Origin: CAWFKW01 sp963816535 | Lineage (GTDB): Bacteria; Bacteroidota; Ignavibacteria; Tepidaquicellales; OLB5 | DNA length: 64,000 nt | NCBI GenBank assembly: GCA_963816535.1 | Contig: CAWFKW010000008.1 | Location: 124,001-188,000 of the forward strand | Direction: 5' to 3' | Shown here: positions 60,224 to 64,000 of the stretch, one piece after another | How the letters are laid out: every line of letters starts with the position of its first letter | Numbering within the stretch: the stretch's first letter is position 1 | Notes under the pieces: generated by a model | Told to the model about the DNA's origin: nothing | Seen by the model: the letters and a program-made list of their open reading frames with translations, nothing else | The model's database searches: none | Made by a program: the position numbers and the translations under genes

Positions 60224-61305
60224 ACAGATATTGATATTTGCTTAAACTCTTCGCTGATAAGTGAAAATAGCTGCTTAAAATCACTAAGGTCTAAGTCACC
60301 CATATGAGATATTCTGAATATCTTATCTTTGAATTCTGCCTGGCCGTTTGCAATCTGAATGCCGTATTTCTCTTTAAGTTTGCTCAAGAGCAGGCCCGAA
60401 GGAATATTATCCGGCATAGTTAGCGCAGTTAACGAATCAGTCGGGTATTTTGAGAATAAACCGAAGCCTTCGGAAACTGCCTCACTTCTCACATAATTCG
60501 CGCAGGCGGAAACTTTATCCCACCATCTTTCGATGCCGAACTCAGTTACTATATCGCAGGCTTTATCCATTCCGAACATAATACCGATTGCAGGAGTCCA
60601 TGGAGTAAATCCGTCGCTCAGAGAATCTGCAAACTTTCTAAGATCAAAATAGAATCTGCTCATCGGGTTACTTTGCATCTTCTCATGAGCCTTTTGGCTG
60701 TATGCGATCATTGAAAGGCCCGGAGGGGACATCAAACCCTTTTGCGAAGCTGATACAGCAACGTCAATTCGCCAATCGTCCATTCTGAATTCTACGGCGC
60801 CAATTGAAGCGACAGTATCCGCAATCACAAGAGCGTCAGAATTATTTTTGACATAATCAGCTATGGTTCTTAAGTCAGTCAACGTTCCCGTGGATGTTTC
60901 GGTATGCGTGAAGAAAACCGTCTGAATATCCCCCAGATTTATCCTGGTCAGATCGTCAATCTGAACGGCGCCGCCCGGTTCTATATAAAGTTCAATTGGA
61001 TCCAATCCGTAAGCCCTGCACAAACTCCCCCAACGGCTTCCAAATCTCCCTTGGTTTACAAACAACGTCTTTTCTCCCGGTCTGCAGAAATTCGCTACGG
61101 CAGTTTCCATAGCTCCGGTTCCGGAAGCGGTCAAAATATGAAGATGTTGGTTGGTGAAAAAAATAGATTTAAGCTTGGAAATCAGCTTTAAGTGAAATTC
61201 TTTGAATTCTTTGCTTCTGTGATAGGTAATATGACTTGTAACCTCATCTAAGACTGATTTAGGGACCTGCGTTGGTCCCGGCGTGAATACTTTTTTGGTA
61301 AGCAT
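60220..61305 (-). CDS. class V aminotransferase (serine-pyruvate / alanine-glyoxylate type)
   Basis: A fold-type I PLP enzyme of 361 residues with FTPGPTQVPKSVLDE at the N-terminus, YHRSKEFKEF, ASGTGAMETAVANF, FFTHTETSTGTL, DTVASIGAVEFRMDDW, the PLP lysine in SASQKGLMSPPGLS and FRISHMGDLD at the end. This is the alanine-glyoxylate/serine-pyruvate branch. Because it is coupled to a phosphoglycerate dehydrogenase-like gene, it probably makes phosphoserine from phosphohydroxypyruvate, as proposed for similar pairs, or acts on hydroxypyruvate. The overlap of 4 bases with the downstream gene supports one pathway. Confidence 0.88.
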   Translation of the reverse strand: MLTKKVFTPGPTQVPKSVLDEVTSHITYHRSKEFKEFHLKLISKLKSIFFTNQHLHILTASGTGAMETAVANFCRPGEKTLFVNQGRFGSRWGSLCRAYGLDPIELYIEPGGAVQIDDLTRINLGDIQTVFFTHTETSTGTLTDLRTIADYVKNNSDALVIADTVASIGAVEFRMDDWRIDVAVSASQKGLMSPPGLSMIAYSQKAHEKMQSNPMSRFYFDLRKFADSLSDGFTPWTPAIGIMFGMDKACDIVTEFGIERWWDKVSACANYVRSEAVSEGFGLFSKYPTDSLTALTMPDNIPSGLLLSKLKEKYGIQIANGQAEFKDKIFRISHMGDLDLSDFKQLFSLISEEFKQISISV

Positions 61306-61327
61306 TTTTATAGGTTCGGAAATTTAT

Positions 61328-61918
61328 TTATGATATCAGGCTCTCATCAATTAGTTTAACTACCGTATTCTTGCCTTCGCCTGAAATTGCAGAAAACGGT
61401 ATAAAATCTTTGCAAAGCTCGTCGTTCGTTACGATCTTGCTTGTTCTGTATATTTGTCTTTCCATCTTGTTCTGGGAGATCTTGTCGGCTTTCGTCAATA
61501 CTACGGCATAATTTATCTCGTAATATTCCAGCCAGTTTATCATAAGCTGGTCAAGGTAAGTCGGGTCATGCCTTGAGTCCATCAATTCAAATACCAGCTT
61601 GATATTTTTTCTGGAACTGATGTACTCTTCTACAAGCTTCCGCCATCCTGTTTTGATCTGCTCGGGGACTTTTGCATATCCGTATCCTGGCAAATCAACA
61701 AAATAGAATTCTTCGTTAATAAGATAATAATTGAGCAAACGGGTCCTTCCGGGCACAGAACTGGTTTTAGCGAGTTTTGCTTTATTGCAAATCTTATTGA
61801 TCAAAGAAGATTTACCGACGTTAGATCTGCCAATAAATACAATTTCCGGAAGGTGAGCAGTGGGTAATTGGCTAAGGTCCGTAACGCTATTTACAAATTC
61901 AGCTGAAACTATTTTCAT
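61328..61918 (-). CDS. engB: ribosome-biogenesis GTPase EngB/YsxC
   Basis: A small GTPase of 196 residues required for 50S assembly. G1 is IGRSNVGKSSLINK, G3 DLPGYGYAKVPEQ, G4 LTKADK, G5 SAISGEGK. A short C-terminal helix is typical. It is located between rplQ (100 bases away) and the aminotransferase (22 bases away). Confidence 0.95.
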   Translation of the reverse strand: MKIVSAEFVNSVTDLSQLPTAHLPEIVFIGRSNVGKSSLINKICNKAKLAKTSSVPGRTRLLNYYLINEEFYFVDLPGYGYAKVPEQIKTGWRKLVEEYISSRKNIKLVFELMDSRHDPTYLDQLMINWLEYYEINYAVVLTKADKISQNKMERQIYRTSKIVTNDELCKDFIPFSAISGEGKNTVVKLIDESLIS

Positions 61919-62018
61919 TAATCAAATGAATTTAATCTTTGGATAAAATGTATAGCTTATAGAATCCACGCCAAAGCTCTTAAATGCGTTATCTTAATCT
62001 TTGTACTTAATATACCGC

Positions 62019-62570
62019 CTAAACAGTTTCTTTCTTAGCTGCTTTTTTCTTTTTCTTCACCGGTGTCTTTTCTTCAGTGGCGGCGGATTTCTTTGTTTTC
62101 TTTTTCTGTTTAGGTTTTGATTCTTTCGAATCAGACTTTTTATCGGCAGAAGACGTTTCCGCGGAAGTTTGCTGCTGACCCGTATTATAATCTACAAACT
62201 CTATAATGGCCATTTCAGCGGCATCGCCCAGTCTTCTTCCAAGTTTCAGCACCCTGGTATAGCCGCCGTTGCGCGATGAAATTTTTGGCCCTATTTCTTC
62301 AAACAATGTAGTTATAGCGCCTTTATCCTGCAGGAACTTATTGGCTTCTCTTCTTAGATGTACGCCGTAAGCCGGTTTATCGGTTTTGGATAAATGAGCC
62401 TTTTTGGATTTTGTTAATAACGGCTCGACAAATCTTCTCAATTCCTTTGCTTTCGCCAAAGTTGTCTCTATTTTCTTGTTCTGTATCAGTGAGACCGACA
62501 TGTTAGCGAGCATGGCTTTTCTGTGCGGAGCGGTCCTGCTTAATTTTCTGCCTTTTCGTCTGTGTATCAT
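62019..62570 (-). CDS. rplQ: 50S ribosomal protein L17 with Lys-rich extension
   Basis: The first 120 residues are canonical L17 (HRRKGRKLSRTAPHRKAMLA ... GGYTRVLKLGRRLGDAAEMA). About 60 more residues form a low-complexity tail rich in Lys, Ser and Glu (for example KPKQKKKTKKSAATEEKT), making it about 183 residues against the usual 120-130. Such tails occur in this lineage and probably contact rRNA (inference). It follows rpoA after 22 bases, the standard order. Confidence 0.96.
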   Translation of the reverse strand: MIHRRKGRKLSRTAPHRKAMLANMSVSLIQNKKIETTLAKAKELRRFVEPLLTKSKKAHLSKTDKPAYGVHLRREANKFLQDKGAITTLFEEIGPKISSRNGGYTRVLKLGRRLGDAAEMAIIEFVDYNTGQQQTSAETSSADKKSDSKESKPKQKKKTKKSAATEEKTPVKKKKKAAKKETV

Positions 62571-62592
62571 TTATGACTCTGTAGTATGCTTA

Positions 62593-63591
62593 TTATTGAT
62601 TAGCTGTTTCCGTGCCTATGTATTTATCTACGTCCATTCCGAAACTCAAACCGTTCTCCTGGAGTATTTCTCCCAATTCAGCAAGCGATTTTCTGCCGAA
62701 ATTCCTGAACTGAAGCATTTCGACTTCCTGGTGCCTTACAAGATCGCCGAGCGTCTTGATATTTGCCGAGCGAAGGCAATTCTGCGCTCTTACCGAAAGT
62801 TTAAGTTCATCGACATTTGTAAGAAGCATCTTGCGGATCCTTGCAAATTCCGTTTCCTCTTCTTTCGGCACAACCTTTTTTTCTTCAACTACTTTGTTGA
62901 AATTCTGGAACAACTGGATGTGGTCGTTCAGTATGCCTGCCGCCTGAGTTAAAGAATCAGTGGGCGTAATTGAACCGTCGGTTGTGATTTCCAGGATCAG
63001 TTTTTCATAATCTGTTTTCTGTCCAACCCTTGTATACTGAATGTCATATTTTACATTCTTTATCGGCGTAAATATTGAATCTATAGGAATTAACAAAAGA
63101 TCCTGGTCAGGCTCTTTATTATCTTCAGCGGGAACATAACCTATCCCGGAACCGATATGCAGCGTAATAGTAACATCAGCGCTTTTGTTCAGCGTTGCAA
63201 TGTGATGGTTCGGGTTGAGTATTTCAAATTCTTCCGTAGCTTCCTGAATGTGCCTCGCCACAAATTCGACGGGCCCTTTTAGCCTTAACTCGACTTTATT
63301 TGAACCTTTTATGTTCTGTTTAAATCGCACTTCTTTCAGGTTCAGGATAATTTCAGAAACATCTTCTACAACGTCTTTTATTGTTGTGAATTCATGAGGG
63401 ACATTGTTAAGCTTAATTCCTGTAATAGCCGTTCCCGGGAGAGAAGATATTAATACCCGTCTCAAAGCGTTTCCAAGAGTTACAGCGTACCCTTTTTCAA
63501 GGGGCTGAAGGACAAATCTTCCAAAAGTTTTTGTCTGTGACTCCTGTTCTAAAACTACTTTATCGGGGAATTGAATATAGTGATTTTGCAT
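62593..63591 (-). CDS. rpoA: RNA polymerase alpha subunit
   Basis: The assembly and promoter-contact subunit, 332 residues. The N-terminal domain has LEKGYAVTLGNALRRVLISS and PGTAITGIKLNNVPHEFTT, the dimerisation part. The C-terminal domain (about 262-332) has LSVRAQNCLRSANIKTLGDL and FRNFGRKSLAELGEIL, the DNA- and activator-binding helices. Complete and of normal length. It sits between rpsD (16-base gap) and rplQ. Confidence 0.97.
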   Translation of the reverse strand: MQNHYIQFPDKVVLEQESQTKTFGRFVLQPLEKGYAVTLGNALRRVLISSLPGTAITGIKLNNVPHEFTTIKDVVEDVSEIILNLKEVRFKQNIKGSNKVELRLKGPVEFVARHIQEATEEFEILNPNHHIATLNKSADVTITLHIGSGIGYVPAEDNKEPDQDLLLIPIDSIFTPIKNVKYDIQYTRVGQKTDYEKLILEITTDGSITPTDSLTQAAGILNDHIQLFQNFNKVVEEKKVVPKEEETEFARIRKMLLTNVDELKLSVRAQNCLRSANIKTLGDLVRHQEVEMLQFRNFGRKSLAELGEILQENGLSFGMDVDKYIGTETANQ

Positions 63592-63607
63592 ATTTATTAT
63601 TTAGTTC

Positions 63608-64000
63608 CTATTTGGAATATAATTCCACTATTAATTGTTCGTTAGCGTTGAAAGGAATATCGATTCTTTCCGGTATAGCTAACAATGTGCCCTTCAATCC
63701 GGCTTTATCTACCTGGAGCCATGACGGAATCATGTCATCTTTAATTCTTTTCATTGAATCATGAAATACTTTCATCTGCTTGCTCTTATCTTTTACCTGT
63801 ATCGTATCGCCTGCCTTCAAAAGAAAAGACGGGATATTGACCATTTTGCCGTTTATTCTGAAGTGTTTATGAAGTATCAGCTGTCTGGCTGATTTCCTGG
63901 ATGGCGCAAGCCCGACTCTGTAAATAAGGTTATCAAGCCTTCTTTCGAGAAGCTTCACAAGGTTTTCGCCGGTTCTACCCTTTTGGCCTGATGCGAAATC
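63608..64000 (-). CDS. rpsD: 30S ribosomal protein S4, partial (window edge)
   Basis: The C-terminal 130 residues of S4, with the frame open to the right edge (upstream codons read DFASGQKGRTGENL before the GTG at 63958). The S4 RNA-binding domain has LERRLDNLIYRVGLAPSRKS and ARQLILHKHFRINGKMVN, and the protein ends in the conserved PFNANEQLIVELYSK. The start lies outside the window. Confidence 0.95.
   Translation of the reverse strand, partial: DFASGQKGRTGENLVKLLERRLDNLIYRVGLAPSRKSARQLILHKHFRINGKMVNIPSFLLKAGDTIQVKDKSKQMKVFHDSMKRIKDDMIPSWLQVDKAGLKGTLLAIPERIDIPFNANEQLIVELYSK

Overview
The window looks like chromosome from a member of the FCB group, most likely Ignavibacteria or a close relative in the Bacteroidota/Chlorobi lineage. 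Five predicted secreted proteins end in the PNPFNP-type domain that serves as a type IX secretion (T9SS) sorting signal in this group, and one relic of the same domain lies between genes. Other pointers are a CarboxypepD_reg/TonB receptor, a DUF4783 protein, a Lys-rich tail on L17, many TTG/GTG starts with few strong Shine-Dalgarno sites, and TAnnTTTG promoter-like motifs. No T9SS machinery gene is present. The taxonomic placement is inference from gene content.

Layout. 37-6066 (minus): a tight housekeeping operon, era - polyprenyl synthase - HPr - EI - phosphoglucose/phosphomannose isomerase - nuoH. 6302-32111: an accessory secretome region. It has two copies, in opposite orientation, of a pair made of a Ycf48-like propeller protein and a large secreted protein resembling a glycoside hydrolase (minus 12985-6687, plus 21509-24776, with an extra third paralogue at 24966-27422). 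The copies flank a giant sensor kinase, a DUF4783 protein, a GNAT protein, ilvE and an RlpA-like protein. A TonB receptor with a His/Cys-rich small protein, an FG-GAP protein and a third Ycf48-like protein complete the region. 32118-34890: a lone response regulator, tRNA-Gly(CCC) between two degenerate tRNA-like repeats, a stand-alone RapZ C-terminal domain, an MFS-like permease and tRNA-Val(TAC). 35063-44345: livM-livG-livF without livH, an aminotransferase, a LVIVD-repeat protein, an SDR, anmK, trigger factor and clpP. 44413-49299 (minus): AT-rich T9SS cargo genes, one split by a frameshift. 49628-59075 (minus): dnaN - recF - DUF721 - gyrB - barrel protein - uppP-like - cyclophilin - holA - ECF sigma - membrane anti-sigma candidate. 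59240-64000 (minus): rpsD (cut by the window edge) - rpoA - rplQ - engB - class V aminotransferase - 2-hydroxyacid dehydrogenase.

How it works together. The core genes cover replication, transcription, translation, protein quality control, isoprenoid and cell-wall lipid recycling, and serine and branched-chain amino-acid metabolism. The accessory part is mostly exported proteins and shows recent turnover: inverted duplication, a truncated paralogue with a leftover sorting domain, two frame-split genes (each with one extra base relative to an intact frame), and short palindromic or degenerate repeats, one inserted in frame inside a secreted protein.

I did not find a convincing new defence or mobile system. 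The least explained items are the three-member secreted family with shared motifs and the tRNA-Gly locus flanked by interrupted tRNA-like copies.
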